NCBI GenBank assembly: GCA_964427535.1
Contig: CAYRVF010000022.1
Coordinates: 1 to 45,611, forward strand
Direction: 5' to 3'
Length of the DNA: 45,611 nt
DNA from: CAYRVF01 sp964427535
GTDB lineage: Bacteria; Chloroflexota; Ktedonobacteria; Ktedonobacterales; JADMIN01
The position numbers and the translations under genes are program-made. The notes beneath the pieces are model-generated. The model searched no databases. It saw only the letters and a program-made list of their open reading frames with translations, and was not told where the DNA came from. This document shows positions 1 through 7,986 of the stretch, in pieces. Each line of letters opens with the position of its first letter. Positions within the stretch are counted from its first letter, which is position 1.

Positions 1-51
1 GTTCGCCCACGTCGGCTATGTACTGCCTGCTCAACCAACCTGAAAGTTGCT

Positions 52-453
52 CTAGTCTCCCGGCGCAATGGCAATGAAGACATCGGTGCCGATCTCGCCA
101 AGCATCGCGTGCTCCGCGCGAACACGCTCGAACGTCTCGCCATATTTACACATAAGAGCATTCAGGGCTGCTTGATTTTGCGGGTTGTCTGGCGAGAGCA
201 CGTCGCCTACAGCCTCGACCACGGGCCCCTCGGTATTTCCTACGCGGTCGCTCTTGCTCACAGTGACCTGCGGGTTCTGGCGCAGGCGCTTCACCTTGCC
301 AGAGCGAGCGTTTGCACTGACATAGAGGATCGTGCCCTCAGCGGCGAACCAGACAGTGGTTGGAACAGCGCGCCCATCCTTGCGATACGTCGTCAGGACG
401 ATATACTCGGCGTTTCGCAGCGACACGAATGGATCAGATGCGGTGGTCGACAT
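52..453 (-). CDS. PPOX-class F420-dependent oxidoreductase-like protein
   Basis: The 133-residue product has the split-barrel flavin/deazaflavin-binding fold of the pyridoxamine-5'-phosphate oxidase superfamily. The stretch from TTYRKDGRAVPTTVWF through LYVSANARSGKVKRLRQNP resembles the Rv2061-type subfamily usually named PPOX class F420-dependent enzymes. Such proteins are small cytosolic oxidoreductases binding FMN, F420 or heme; the substrate cannot be read from sequence. I chose the ATG at 453 because GAGGA lies upstream of it and the 11 extra residues from the upstream ATG at 486 are not family-like. The C-terminus ends naturally in a short acidic tail. It is transcribed in the same direction as recX, 113 bases downstream of it, so it may be the last gene of that run or independent. 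Family call is fairly sure; cofactor is inferred. Confidence 0.8.
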   Translation of the reverse strand: MSTTASDPFVSLRNAEYIVLTTYRKDGRAVPTTVWFAAEGTILYVSANARSGKVKRLRQNPQVTVSKSDRVGNTEGPVVEAVGDVLSPDNPQNQAALNALMCKYGETFERVRAEHAMLGEIGTDVFIAIAPGD

Positions 454-566
454 TGCGACGGTATCCTCTAGAGGACAAACTCTCAATTTGACGCGCTTCG
501 TATGAAGCCATCAGATTGTACAGCATACCGGCAAAGTGGCATGCCGTCAGGCTGAAATGCATCCAC

Positions 567-1256
567 TTACTCGTCGCCAGAGTCCAGCATCTCGTCGTCG
601 TCGCCGTCCGCGTTGCGTTCGCCGCCGAGCTCCTGCCAGAGCTGACGTACGGTGTCGCGCGCCACGCCATACGCGAAGCCGCGACGCTGCAGGAAGCTCC
701 CCAGCTTCGTCCGGAATGCGGCGTAGTCGTCGGTGGGGAGCATCCGCGCGCGCTGCCTTCCCGCCTGAAGCGCGCGCTCAAGGTCGCGCTCGGGGTCTGC
801 CGCCTGTGTCGCGACCTCCGCCGAGACACCGCGCTGCCGAAGCTCCTGTGTCATCGCGTACGCGGCGCGGGGACTGAAGCGCTCGCGTTGCTCCACCCAG
901 AACGACGCGAACTCCTCGTCGTTGACCAGCCCCATCTCGGTCAGCCGGGCAAGCACGCGTTCCACCGTCTCCGGCGCGGGCGACGGGCGCTTGGGATTCG
1001 GACGAAGGAGCCTGCGCCGGATTTCCGTCCGGCTACGCGGGCGGGCCGCGAGGAAGGCGAGCGCGGCGTCGAATGTGCGCTGCTCTTCGGCGGCCTGGCG
1101 CCAGCGGCGTACCTCATCCTCCGTCACCTCCCGGCCGGAGTAGAGGCCCTCGCTCACGAGCAACGTGCCGTCGACGGAGAACGCATAGGCGCCGTCGAGG
1201 GAGATATGCCACCGGTCCGGCGTGCGGGCCGACGGCTCAACCGCGGTAATCTTCAT
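567..1256 (-). CDS. recX: Regulatory protein RecX
   Basis: The 229-residue product is a RecX-family modulator, which binds RecA filaments and limits recombinase activity. It contains tandem three-helix RecX repeats: AALAFLAARPRSRTEIRRRL, then VLARLTEMGLVNDEEFASFW with the typical family pattern, and a third repeat near FRTKLGSFLQRRGFAYG. An N-terminal beta-rich region (about residues 1-50) precedes them, as in many long RecX proteins, and an acidic tail ends it. The ATG overlaps the stop of the upstream membrane-protein gene as ATGA (1253-1256), indicating translational coupling. No recA is in the window, so RecX sits here with membrane and ParA genes instead of in the usual recA-recX pair. 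Confidence 0.92.
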   Translation of the reverse strand: MKITAVEPSARTPDRWHISLDGAYAFSVDGTLLVSEGLYSGREVTEDEVRRWRQAAEEQRTFDAALAFLAARPRSRTEIRRRLLRPNPKRPSPAPETVERVLARLTEMGLVNDEEFASFWVEQRERFSPRAAYAMTQELRQRGVSAEVATQAADPERDLERALQAGRQRARMLPTDDYAAFRTKLGSFLQRRGFAYGVARDTVRQLWQELGGERNADGDDDEMLDSGDE

Positions 1257-1696
1257 ACGGACGGATTCTTCTCGGCGGTTGTGTAATCGGAAGTGTGGCG
1301 AGGGCGCCAGGTCAGCCGCTCCAACCGCTTCGCCCACCCGCCGAGCACGCGAAGCTCTACCATGCGGCCATCCATGCACTGCCGGAGCAGTCGGAGCCAC
1401 AGCCCAAAGGCGAACACGCCGACGCCGATGAGTAGGGCCAGAAACACCGCGAAGAGCGCGACCGTCTGCCACAGCGACATCACCACGTTGCCCAGCACGA
1501 CGAGCGCCGCGTAGAGCAGAAGCTGCACGACGACTACCGCGACGAAGAACAGCAGCGCCTGCGCGGCGTGGAAGCGGACGAAGCGATTCCGCCGCTCGCG
1601 CACCAGCAGCACACTGGCGGGCACAAACGGCACCGCGTAGCACATCGCCGCGCGCACACGCGGATTCCGACGCTGTGTTGAGCCGTACGTCCCCAT
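1253..1696 (-). CDS. DUF4870/Tic20-like small membrane protein
   Basis: The 147-residue protein has about three hydrophobic segments: a weak one near residues 18-32, then strong ones around 45-70 and 75-100. The motif RFVRFHAAQALLFF is typical of DUF4870/Tic20-like bacterial membrane proteins. The same motif (RFVRFHAAQSILF) occurs in the next gene upstream, so the two are paralogous. Function of the family is unknown. I start at the ATG at 1696 (MGTYGST); the upstream ATG at 1720 would add eight arginine-rich residues. Its stop overlaps the recX start by four bases, so the two are probably co-translated. A 134-base gap separates it from the upstream paralogue. Confidence 0.75.
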   Translation of the reverse strand: MGTYGSTQRRNPRVRAAMCYAVPFVPASVLLVRERRNRFVRFHAAQALLFFVAVVVVQLLLYAALVVLGNVVMSLWQTVALFAVFLALLIGVGVFAFGLWLRLLRQCMDGRMVELRVLGGWAKRLERLTWRPRHTSDYTTAEKNPSV

Positions 1697-1830
1697 GCGC
1701 TGCCTGTGCCGTGCTACCACGTCGGATGTCCTTCTCGCGTTCCCGCAACTGCCTGTCTCGAATATGCCGCTCTTCCGCTAGCATACGTTATGCCGTGGGC
1801 GCACGCGTCGCGTCTATGAGTCGGGACTGC

Positions 1831-2562
1831 CTACTTCGTGGTCGTGAATGGCACGGAGTAACGGTCGGCATAGCTCGCGATGTAGGGCAGCCGCAGGTAG
1901 TGGCCGCTCCACGCCGCGACCATCGCCGCGAACCACACGCCGAGAATGACCAGCCACGCGAGCACGCCCTCCCACCGGCCAATCGTCGCGTAGATGGGGA
2001 TGCCCGTCATCGTCGTGATATCGGTGAGCAACTGCGAGATCATCAGCGCGAACACGCCACACACCGTCAGCACGCTCGTGAACAGGATCGACTGCGCGGC
2101 GTGGAAGCGCACAAAGCGGTCGTCGTGCTCGTTGAAATAGACCACGAGGCCTGAGATCCACCAGAACAGGTAACTCACGCCAGCGGCGGTGTGGGAGTCG
2201 AACGTGAGCGACGTCGGGCCGTTCTCGACGCGTTCCGCTCGGGCACGCGGGTCCGCTCCTCGCGGACGCGGCACTGGCTGCAGGGCAAGATTGCGCGGCG
2301 TCGTGCGTGGCTGCGGCACACTGATGGCAGGCATACTCGCCAGCGTCTCTGCCTCGTGGATGTCGTCGTCACTCGCGCCCGTTCCGTGGGAGGCGGCAGC
2401 GGCGACGCCATTGTCGGAAGGACGCGAGCTTAGCGGAGCAGAGGGGACCGGCGGAGCGGAGCGAGGTGCCGCGTCCGTCTCAGCCGCGACGGACGCTGAT
2501 TCACCTGGAGTCCGCTGGATGTCATCCGCTGGATGTCCCTGCTCCACTGGCGTCACCTTCAT
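1831..2562 (-). CDS. DUF4870-like membrane protein with long disordered N-terminus
   Basis: The product of about 243 residues has two parts. Roughly residues 1-115 are rich in Ala, Pro, Ser and acidic residues and look disordered. The rest is a DUF4870-type membrane domain with three hydrophobic helices, beginning near SYLFWWISGLVVYF and containing RFVRFHAAQSILF. It follows parA: an alternative GTG start at 2577 would begin immediately after the parA stop codon (2578-2580), and the ATG at 2562 is 15 bases further in. Either start implies close coupling with parA. The long soluble tail in front of a membrane domain could be a docking region for another protein, which is inference. Biochemical function is unknown. 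Confidence 0.75.
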   Translation of the reverse strand: MKVTPVEQGHPADDIQRTPGESASVAAETDAAPRSAPPVPSAPLSSRPSDNGVAAAASHGTGASDDDIHEAETLASMPAISVPQPRTTPRNLALQPVPRPRGADPRARAERVENGPTSLTFDSHTAAGVSYLFWWISGLVVYFNEHDDRFVRFHAAQSILFTSVLTVCGVFALMISQLLTDITTMTGIPIYATIGRWEGVLAWLVILGVWFAAMVAAWSGHYLRLPYIASYADRYSVPFTTTK

Positions 2563-2577
2563 CTCACGCGCGCCCAC

Positions 2578-3441
2578 TCATCCGCCGACGTAGCGCAGAT
2601 ACTCATCGGCAAGGGCGCTAAACTGCCGATGCGGCGCGTTGCCGCCGAACTTCTCACGCAATGTGCCCACCGTGTCTTCGATGTCCGCCGCCTCCGCCAC
2701 GCCGAGGTCTTCCGCGATCATGCTGTTGAAGATCGGCGGGTGGATGCCCGGAATCGCGTCGTGTCGCATGCTCAACACCGTCTGTTTATGCAGCCGGCTC
2801 GTCTGGCGGTAGCGCGAGACGACGATGCCCAGGCCGAAAATCTCGTGCTGCGCGCGCAAGGCGAAGTCCGCCATGCGATCGAGCACCAGCGGCACCCCCA
2901 GCGTCGAGAGGATGTCGGGCACGACCGGGATCAGGAAATACCGGCTGATCGCGATGCCGTTCAGCGTGATGACGCCCAGGTTCGGCGGGCAGTCAATCAA
3001 CACGTGATCGTAGTGGGGCAGCACCTCGCGCAGCGCCTCACGGAGCGCGTAGACCGTCCCGCTGCGATAGGTGTCGAGGTCGGTAATCTTGGTGATCTTG
3101 TCCTGCAGGCGATGCAAGCGAATGCTCGCCGGAAGCAGATCGAGGCCGGGGATGCCGCCGTTGACGTTCGAGACGCGCGTGATGATCGCTTCCTGCGCCA
3201 CAAACAAGCGCGTGCCGTCAAGCTGGTCTTTGAAGAGCTGATACAGAGTCTGGCCCGCCTGGTCGCGCTCGCGCCAGCGCCGCTCTGTCACCATCGCGAT
3301 GGTAGCGTTCGTCTGCGGATCCAGATCGATCACAAGCACGCGCCGCCCATGCTCGCCAGCCAGATAATGCGCGAGGGCCAGTGTCAGCGTGGTCTTGCCG
3401 ACGCCGCCCTTGAGGTTGATAACGCTCGTGACAACCGCCAT
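2578..3441 (-). CDS. ParA/MinD-family ATPase
   Basis: The 287-residue protein is a deviant Walker A ATPase of the ParA/Soj family: KGGVGKTT lies at residues 11-18, right after the first strand (VVTSVINL). Further motifs are VIDLDPQTNAT (switch I region) and DHVLIDCPPNLG (Walker B). ParA proteins use ATP-driven dimerisation and DNA or membrane binding to position cargo. No ParB gene or parS-like repeat is adjacent; the downstream genes are two DUF4870-type membrane proteins and recX. I chose the ATG at 3441, because the twelve upstream residues are Trp/Cys/Gly-rich and unlike the family, and GGAGG plus GGAAG lie just upstream. Family assignment is firm; role (segregation versus membrane positioning) is open. 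Confidence 0.88.
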   Translation of the reverse strand: MAVVTSVINLKGGVGKTTLTLALAHYLAGEHGRRVLVIDLDPQTNATIAMVTERRWRERDQAGQTLYQLFKDQLDGTRLFVAQEAIITRVSNVNGGIPGLDLLPASIRLHRLQDKITKITDLDTYRSGTVYALREALREVLPHYDHVLIDCPPNLGVITLNGIAISRYFLIPVVPDILSTLGVPLVLDRMADFALRAQHEIFGLGIVVSRYRQTSRLHKQTVLSMRHDAIPGIHPPIFNSMIAEDLGVAEAADIEDTVGTLREKFGGNAPHRQFSALADEYLRYVGG

Positions 3442-3610
3442 CCGCTTCCATCCTCCCCCACACCACCACGAGTCCATTCAGACGTGTGTTCTCTGGAGTA
3501 GTTCTATGTTTGATAGGAACAAGCACCGTCTCATGGTAGCCCAGATGGCTTGCGCTGTCTACCGTGCTGAGACATCCGGAACCCCCGCCCGCCTGGGCAC
3601 GCATGTCCAT

Positions 3611-3654
3611 CCCCCTCCCTTGGCGTCAGCGAGGGGAGGGGGTCAGAGGGAGGG
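3611..3654. repeat. CT/GA-rich inverted repeat (dispersed element)
   Basis: CCCCCTCCCT (3611-3620) can pair with GGGGAGGGGG (3633-3642) to form a ten-base-pair stem with one G-T pair, and a further AGGGAGGGGG follows at 3646-3655. Similar CT-rich/GA-rich hairpins occur at 12391-12490 and 45213-45245. It lies in the 251-base gap between the parA start and the end of the VWA gene. The rest of that gap holds no gene I can support. Confidence 0.6.
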
Positions 3655-3692
3655 GGCTCTGTCTACAGCCGCGCCTGATATCTACCAACGAA

Positions 3693-5084
3693 TCAGCGGC
3701 GCACTCCGGCAACACCGCCAGCCCGAATCGCCTGCTGCGGCGGCGAGCGGCGTGCCGGACGCCTCCGGTCATCCACGCTCTCCAGCGCGTTGCCGAGCGC
3801 GAAGAGGCTATCGAGCGTATTCGCCGGCAGAAAATCGTCGATGTAGGGCAGCGCCGCGCGCATGCCAGCCGTCACAGGCCGGTAGTCATCCTGTCCGAGC
3901 AGGGGGTTCAGCCAGATCAGCCGGTGGCAGTTGCGTTGCAGCCGGGCCATCTCTTCGCTGAGCACACGCGTGTCGCCGCGATCCCAGCCATCGCTGATGA
4001 TCAGCACGACCGCCCCGCGCCCGAGCACCCGTCGCGCCCACAGCCGGTTGAACGTCTGGAACGAGTCACCGATGCGTGTGCCACCCGACCAGTCCTGCAC
4101 GCTGCGGGTGACGTGGGTGATGGCGTCGTCCACGTCGCGGCGCGCGAGCTGCTTGGTGATGCGCGTCAGGCGGGTGCCAAAGACGAACGTCTCGACGTTG
4201 CTCAGACCGTTCGAGACGGTATGCACAAAGTGCAGCAACAGCCGCGAGTACAGGCTCATGGAGCCGCTGATGTCGCAGAGGATGACGAGCGGGCGCGGCT
4301 TGCGGCGCTGCGTGCGGCGGGCCAAGGTCAGCGGCTCGCCGCCGGAGCGCAGGCTCCGGCGGAGTGTGCGGCGCAGGTCGAGCTGCCTGCCGTGCCGCGA
4401 GCTGCGTAGCCGCCGGGTCTGGCGCTCACCTAGCCGCCACGTCATGCGCGCCATGAGCTGCTTCGCCTCTTGCAGCTCCTCCCAGCTGAAGTTCTCGAAG
4501 TCCTTGCGGCGTAGGATCTCTTCGCGGCTGAAGGTGCCCGTGCGCTCGTCTTCGTCGTCATCGTCCCGCTTGCGCTGGCGCCGTGCGTCACTTAACCGGG
4601 AGGCAGGATGGCGCTGCTGAGCCTGCGAGGCGAGCCGGAGACGGGTGGCGTTCTGCTCGCCCTGTTGCTGTCGGTGCCTGGGAATCGCGAGCGAGCGCCG
4701 ATGCTGGTCGCCGTGGACCTCGCCTTCGGACTTCGCGCCGTCGTGCTGATGGCCCTGCCAGAAGTACAGGAAAGCCATATCGAAGAGCGCCTGCTGCTCG
4801 TGCTTCGTGACCAGGCTGACCTTCAGCAGATTGTAAAACTCGTCGCGCACACCAATGTGTATGAGCGGCAACGACTCCGACAGCTCGACGACACGCCCAG
4901 GACCGACATCCAGGCCAAGCTCCCACAGGAAGCGGGTGAAGTCGATCACGCGGGCGAGCAGCAAATCGCCCCGCGCCCGCTCCTCAGCCGTGAGGTCAAT
5001 CTCATCAGGCGAGGGCAGCTCGATGCGCGTGGTCCGCTCGGGATCGAGGTAGCAGAAGTCGAACAGAGCGTCGGTGTCGGTCAT
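3693..5084 (-). CDS. VWA-domain protein, CoxE-like
   Basis: The 463-residue product resembles the CoxE/VWA_CoxE family (COG3552). Known CoxE works with the CoxD AAA ATPase to mature the copper-molybdenum active site of aerobic carbon monoxide dehydrogenase, and related MoxR-VWA pairs act as chaperones for other metalloenzymes. The N-terminal half is helical (DFTRFLWELGLDVGPGRVVE). A low-complexity charged linker covers about residues 115-180. A von Willebrand A domain follows with an intact MIDAS: DISGS, the Thr of GGTRIGDS, and the Asp of ISDGWDRGD. It starts nine bases after the stop of the MoxR gene, so the two form an operon. No CODH subunits are in the window, so the client is unknown. 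Confidence 0.85.
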   Translation of the reverse strand: MTDTDALFDFCYLDPERTTRIELPSPDEIDLTAEERARGDLLLARVIDFTRFLWELGLDVGPGRVVELSESLPLIHIGVRDEFYNLLKVSLVTKHEQQALFDMAFLYFWQGHQHDGAKSEGEVHGDQHRRSLAIPRHRQQQGEQNATRLRLASQAQQRHPASRLSDARRQRKRDDDDEDERTGTFSREEILRRKDFENFSWEELQEAKQLMARMTWRLGERQTRRLRSSRHGRQLDLRRTLRRSLRSGGEPLTLARRTQRRKPRPLVILCDISGSMSLYSRLLLHFVHTVSNGLSNVETFVFGTRLTRITKQLARRDVDDAITHVTRSVQDWSGGTRIGDSFQTFNRLWARRVLGRGAVVLIISDGWDRGDTRVLSEEMARLQRNCHRLIWLNPLLGQDDYRPVTAGMRAALPYIDDFLPANTLDSLFALGNALESVDDRRRPARRSPPQQAIRAGGVAGVRR

Positions 5085-5093
5085 GAGGCGCCT

Positions 5094-6050
5094 CTAGCCG
5101 TGCAGGACGGCGCTGCGTACCTTCTCGACGAGCTTGCCGAGAAGGTGGCCGTTGTTGACCTTCTGCACGTCATCCTGATACTTGAGCAGCGCGCCCAGCG
5201 AATCACGCGCGCCCTGCTCGGTCAGCTCGGTCTGCCCGAGCGTCGTTAGCGCGGCCAGCCAGTCCAGCGTCTCGGCCACGCCCGGCGCCTTGTAGAGATC
5301 CTCGCCGCGCAGCGCCTGCACGAACGCCACGGTCTGCCGCGCGAGCGTCTCGGGAGCCTCGGGCACACGCGCCCGCACGATGGCGTATTCCTTGTCGAGT
5401 GTCGGGTATTCGATCCAGTAATACAGACACCGCCGCCGCAACGCATCGTGGATGTCGCGGGTGCGGTTCGAGGTCAGGACGACGATTGGCGGCTCGGCGG
5501 CGCTCATCGTGCCGATCTCAGGTATCGTGATCGTGTAATCGCTCAGGAGCTCCAGCAAATACGCCTCGAACTCGGCGTCCGCCCGGTCAAGCTCGTCGAT
5601 CAGCAGCACCGGCGGACGGCTCTGCGAGAGCTCCAGCGCTTCGAGCAGAGGACGCTTGACCAAAAACTCGGGGCCGAAGACATCGCGCATGTGGCTTTCA
5701 AGCGCAAGCGCTCCGTCAGAGCCGCGCTGCTCGGTTTCGAGCATGCGGATGTACAGAAGCTGGCGGGCGTAATTCCACTCGTACACCGCCGTCGACTGAT
5801 CGATGCCCTCATAGCACTGCAAGCGAATCAGCCGCGTGCCCAGCAGGCTGGCGAGCACGCGCGCGACCTCCGTCTTGCCCACGCCTGGCTCGCCCTCCAG
5901 CAGCAGCGGCTTGTGACGCTTCAGCGCGAGATAGATTGCCGTGGCCAAACCGCGATCGGCAATGTACGACCGCTCGGCGAGCGCCGCGATCACGTCGTCT
6001 ATCGAGTCGAGGCGCGGCGTTCCGCTCACCTCGGATACGGTCTCTGCCAC
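5094..6050 (-). CDS. MoxR-family AAA ATPase, CoxD-like
   Basis: The 318-residue protein is a MoxR/CoxD-type AAA+ ATPase. Walker A GEPGVGKT is at residues 53-60, Walker B is LLIDELDRAD, and sensor 1 is VLTSNRTRDIHDALRRR. The insertion ELLSDYTITIPEIG is typical of the MoxR group. These ATPases act with a VWA partner to remodel or load metal cofactors into client enzymes. The VWA partner is encoded directly downstream (3693-5084). The start at 6050 (MAETVSEVSG) is a clean ATG. A possible extended -10 (TGCTACAAT, 6102 to 6094) is about 45 bases upstream. The match to the CoxD subgroup is good, but the absence of coxSML genes leaves the client open. Confidence 0.88.
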   Translation of the reverse strand: MAETVSEVSGTPRLDSIDDVIAALAERSYIADRGLATAIYLALKRHKPLLLEGEPGVGKTEVARVLASLLGTRLIRLQCYEGIDQSTAVYEWNYARQLLYIRMLETEQRGSDGALALESHMRDVFGPEFLVKRPLLEALELSQSRPPVLLIDELDRADAEFEAYLLELLSDYTITIPEIGTMSAAEPPIVVLTSNRTRDIHDALRRRCLYYWIEYPTLDKEYAIVRARVPEAPETLARQTVAFVQALRGEDLYKAPGVAETLDWLAALTTLGQTELTEQGARDSLGALLKYQDDVQKVNNGHLLGKLVEKVRSAVLHG

Positions 6051-6366
6051 GGAATACTCCTCCCAGCGCTGGACTGCGGTGCCTGTCCCTAGAATTGTAG
6101 CACGCGCGGCGGGGGCTACGAGAACGGCGCAACGAGTCCTAGAACACGCTTGGCCTGATTTGTACGATCAGGCTGGGTGGGAATATCCTATGCACAGGAA
6201 CGAGCAGCCAATGACCTATCGAGTACAGGCGCTATGGCACTCGGTAGTGCCTGCTTGTAGTAGGGCACTGTCAGCGCGCTGCGGCGCTCGTGTCAGGCTC
6301 GGTCCGTGATTCGTGCGGACTTCGGCCACACTCGGGTCTGGTGGTATCAAGAGTTGGGAGGCCTGC
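6051..6366. other. Intergenic region between divergent genes
   Basis: This 316-base stretch separates the leftward MoxR gene from the rightward Imm40-like gene. It holds the leftward extended -10 at 6094-6102 and a small hairpin GGCACT-CGGT-AGTGCC (6236-6251). A ribosome binding site for the next gene, GGGAGG at 6356-6361, lies five bases before its ATG. I see no supportable gene in it. Confidence 0.6.
6094..6102 (-). promoter_or_regulatory. Extended -10 promoter element for the MoxR-VWA operon
   Basis: On the minus strand the sequence reads TGCTACAAT, an extended -10 (TGn plus TACAAT) about 45 bases before the ATG at 6050. No good -35 box is visible at 17-18 bases. The same GTGCTA core recurs in other leaders of the window. 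Confidence 0.5.
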
Positions 6367-6756
6367 ATGAGAGAACACTATGGCATGTTACTACCTGAAG
6401 ACCTCCCCGAGACACTGCTGCAGGCGGCCCGCGACCTCCATCCACAGCACATAGGTGGGTTTGCATGGCCGTATCCTGAGGTCTTGGATGTCATCGATGA
6501 ACTGTCGTCGCGAGACCTCGTCACACTCGGTGGTGATGTCTTTCGAGTAACTGCGGAAGGCCCCGAGATGACGTATGACTCCTGGTACCTGGACAGGCGA
6601 CTGGAACAGTCGTGGGCCGGCTTTGTGGCACAGGCTGCACACGAAGCTAGACGGTATGTTGAGGCCTATTACCATAGGAATGGGCGCGATTACCTGTACT
6701 CACCAACTTTCACGACGGAGCTCCACTGGTACTTGCGTCGCCACAACAGACCGTAA
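6367..6756 (+). CDS. Imm40-like immunity protein, orphan
   Basis: The 129-residue acidic protein resembles immunity proteins of polymorphic toxin systems, with a pattern I associate with Imm40: AWPYPEVLDVIDELSSRD, then LGGDVFRV, then YDSWYLDRRLEQSWAGFV, and a Tyr-rich helix (ARRYVEAYYHRNG). Imm proteins bind and neutralise a cognate toxin in the cytosol. There is no signal peptide or membrane segment. The start at 6367 is supported by GGGAGG five bases upstream; an upstream GTG at 6313 lacks a site. No toxin gene lies next to it, so it may be an orphan that protects against neighbours' toxins. The family call rests on remembered motifs and is moderate; that it is a real gene is much surer. 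Confidence 0.6.
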   Translation: MREHYGMLLPEDLPETLLQAARDLHPQHIGGFAWPYPEVLDVIDELSSRDLVTLGGDVFRVTAEGPEMTYDSWYLDRRLEQSWAGFVAQAAHEARRYVEAYYHRNGRDYLYSPTFTTELHWYLRRHNRP

Positions 6757-6861
6757 GAACGAAGCTGTGCTGCATACCGAGGACGAGGAATCCGAACCAA
6801 GGCTACCTAGCTGCTGAGCTCATTCGTCCTTGGCACGAAGTTCTTAGTTAGAGCTGCTGCA

Positions 6862-7689
6862 CTATCGCAGCGTCATAAAGTTGGCAGCCTCGGCAGCGGC
6901 GACCATCGCGCGGATATCGTCGTAGGCCGCGTCTTCAATGGGGATAAAGCGGGCGACGTAGCCATAGTCGAGCGCGGCGCGCACACCCGGGTCGGGATCC
7001 TCACCGATCGCATAGAGCGCGGCTCGGATCTCATCCTTTAGCGCCTTGGGGACTTGGTGTGCCACGACCACCGGCTGGATGGTCGCCGGCCCCAAAGTGT
7101 CGATGATGCGTACCCGCGCGGCGAGATCGGGATGCTCGCGCAGCTCGATCGCGAGTACCTGCGAGTCAATCGCCGAGGCGTCCACCCGGCCGTCGGCCAC
7201 CATGCGCAGCGCTTCCTGATGAAAGCCGGCCTGTACCACACGACCGAAGAAACCATGCGTCTCACCCAGACGAACAAGTGTGTAGCGCGTGATGTTGTAG
7301 CCCGAGTGCGAGTCCGGGTCGTTGTAGGCCCACACACAGCCGCGCAACTCGACGAACGCATGAAAGGAACTGTCACGCCGCACGACTACGTCGGAGAAGT
7401 AGATGGGCTGATCCTGGTAGCGCTCACCCTGGAGGACCGGGGCGGCAAGCAGTTCGACTGGCGATGGGTCGCTCCGCCTCAGCTCCACATAGGGCAGCCC
7501 ACAGATGAAACCCACGTCCACCCTGCCTCGCGCGAAATCGTCGAATGACGAGCCGACCGCAAGCTCGGTCGGGCATGCCAGACGCTGGCCGACATACCCC
7601 GCAACGCAGCGGTAGACCGGGAGCATGTTCGGCGCGAGAAACGTGGCAAAGCGGATCAGGCGCCTGTGACTGCTCGTGCTCCCACGCAT
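6862..7689 (-). CDS. PhnD-like substrate-binding protein without signal peptide
   Basis: The 275-residue protein resembles the phosphate/phosphonate-binding PhnD family (periplasmic-binding fold). Supporting stretches are SFDDFARGRVDVGFICGLPYV, YFSDVVVRRDSSFHAFVELRG, the helix-start SHSGYN, and MVADGRVDASAIDSQVL. Family members normally deliver a ligand to an ABC importer from outside the membrane. Here the N-terminus (MRGSTSSHRRLIRFATFLAP) has no lipobox or convincing signal peptide, and no permease or ATPase gene is adjacent. It may be cytosolic or act as a sensor or ligand carrier. The start is well supported: AGGAGG (7701 to 7696) is six bases before the ATG. An inverted repeat about 50 bases upstream may be an operator. 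Confidence 0.75.
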   Translation of the reverse strand: MRGSTSSHRRLIRFATFLAPNMLPVYRCVAGYVGQRLACPTELAVGSSFDDFARGRVDVGFICGLPYVELRRSDPSPVELLAAPVLQGERYQDQPIYFSDVVVRRDSSFHAFVELRGCVWAYNDPDSHSGYNITRYTLVRLGETHGFFGRVVQAGFHQEALRMVADGRVDASAIDSQVLAIELREHPDLAARVRIIDTLGPATIQPVVVAHQVPKALKDEIRAALYAIGEDPDPGVRAALDYGYVARFIPIEDAAYDDIRAMVAAAEAANFMTLR

Positions 7690-7736
7690 TGGGCACCTCC
7701 TCTGAGGCGAACAGTGCATGCATTGATTCCCACAAC

Positions 7737-7753
7737 TGTCACAAGCTATGACA
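7737..7753. promoter_or_regulatory. Inverted repeat TGTCA-N7-TGACA, candidate operator
   Basis: TGTCA (7737-7741) and TGACA (7749-7753) are perfect inverted half-sites separated by seven bases, upstream of the PhnD-like gene. The symmetry and spacing fit a dimeric regulator site. No regulator gene is adjacent, so the binding protein is unknown. Confidence 0.35.
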
Positions 7754-7967
7754 CTTCACAGCTACGCGAGAACGGTGCCTAGAGATTGCGCGCACTCTGG
7801 CCTGATTCTTGTTTGAAGTCGCCTGACGGCAGCCTCGCCGAACGCGGCAATGTGCGATCTTGCGACGAAGTGCATCCCAACGCCGCCCTCGCACGTAGAC
7901 CTAGTACAGGTCGGCAACGACGCAGGCTGGCTGCCTAAGAGCAGTGCAGGGTCAGGCCCGGCTGGGC

Positions 7968-7973
7968 TATAAT
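7968..7973 (+). promoter_or_regulatory. Perfect TATAAT -10 box upstream of ftsH
   Basis: TATAAT lies about 70 bases before the proposed ftsH start, in an otherwise gene-free 354-base gap (7690-8043). No clear -35 hexamer is present at 16-18 bases. Transcription would begin near 7980 and leave a structured 5' leader. Confidence 0.55.
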
Positions 7974-7986
7974 GTAGGGTAGTCTT

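Noticed and set aside
3693..6050. Calling the window a carbon monoxide dehydrogenase locus
   Set aside because: Only accessory-type genes are present and no structural subunit is found; the client enzyme is not shown.
6313..6366. Upstream GTG start for the Imm40-like gene
   Set aside because: It has no ribosome site, whereas the ATG at 6367 has GGGAGG at ideal spacing and begins the family-like part.
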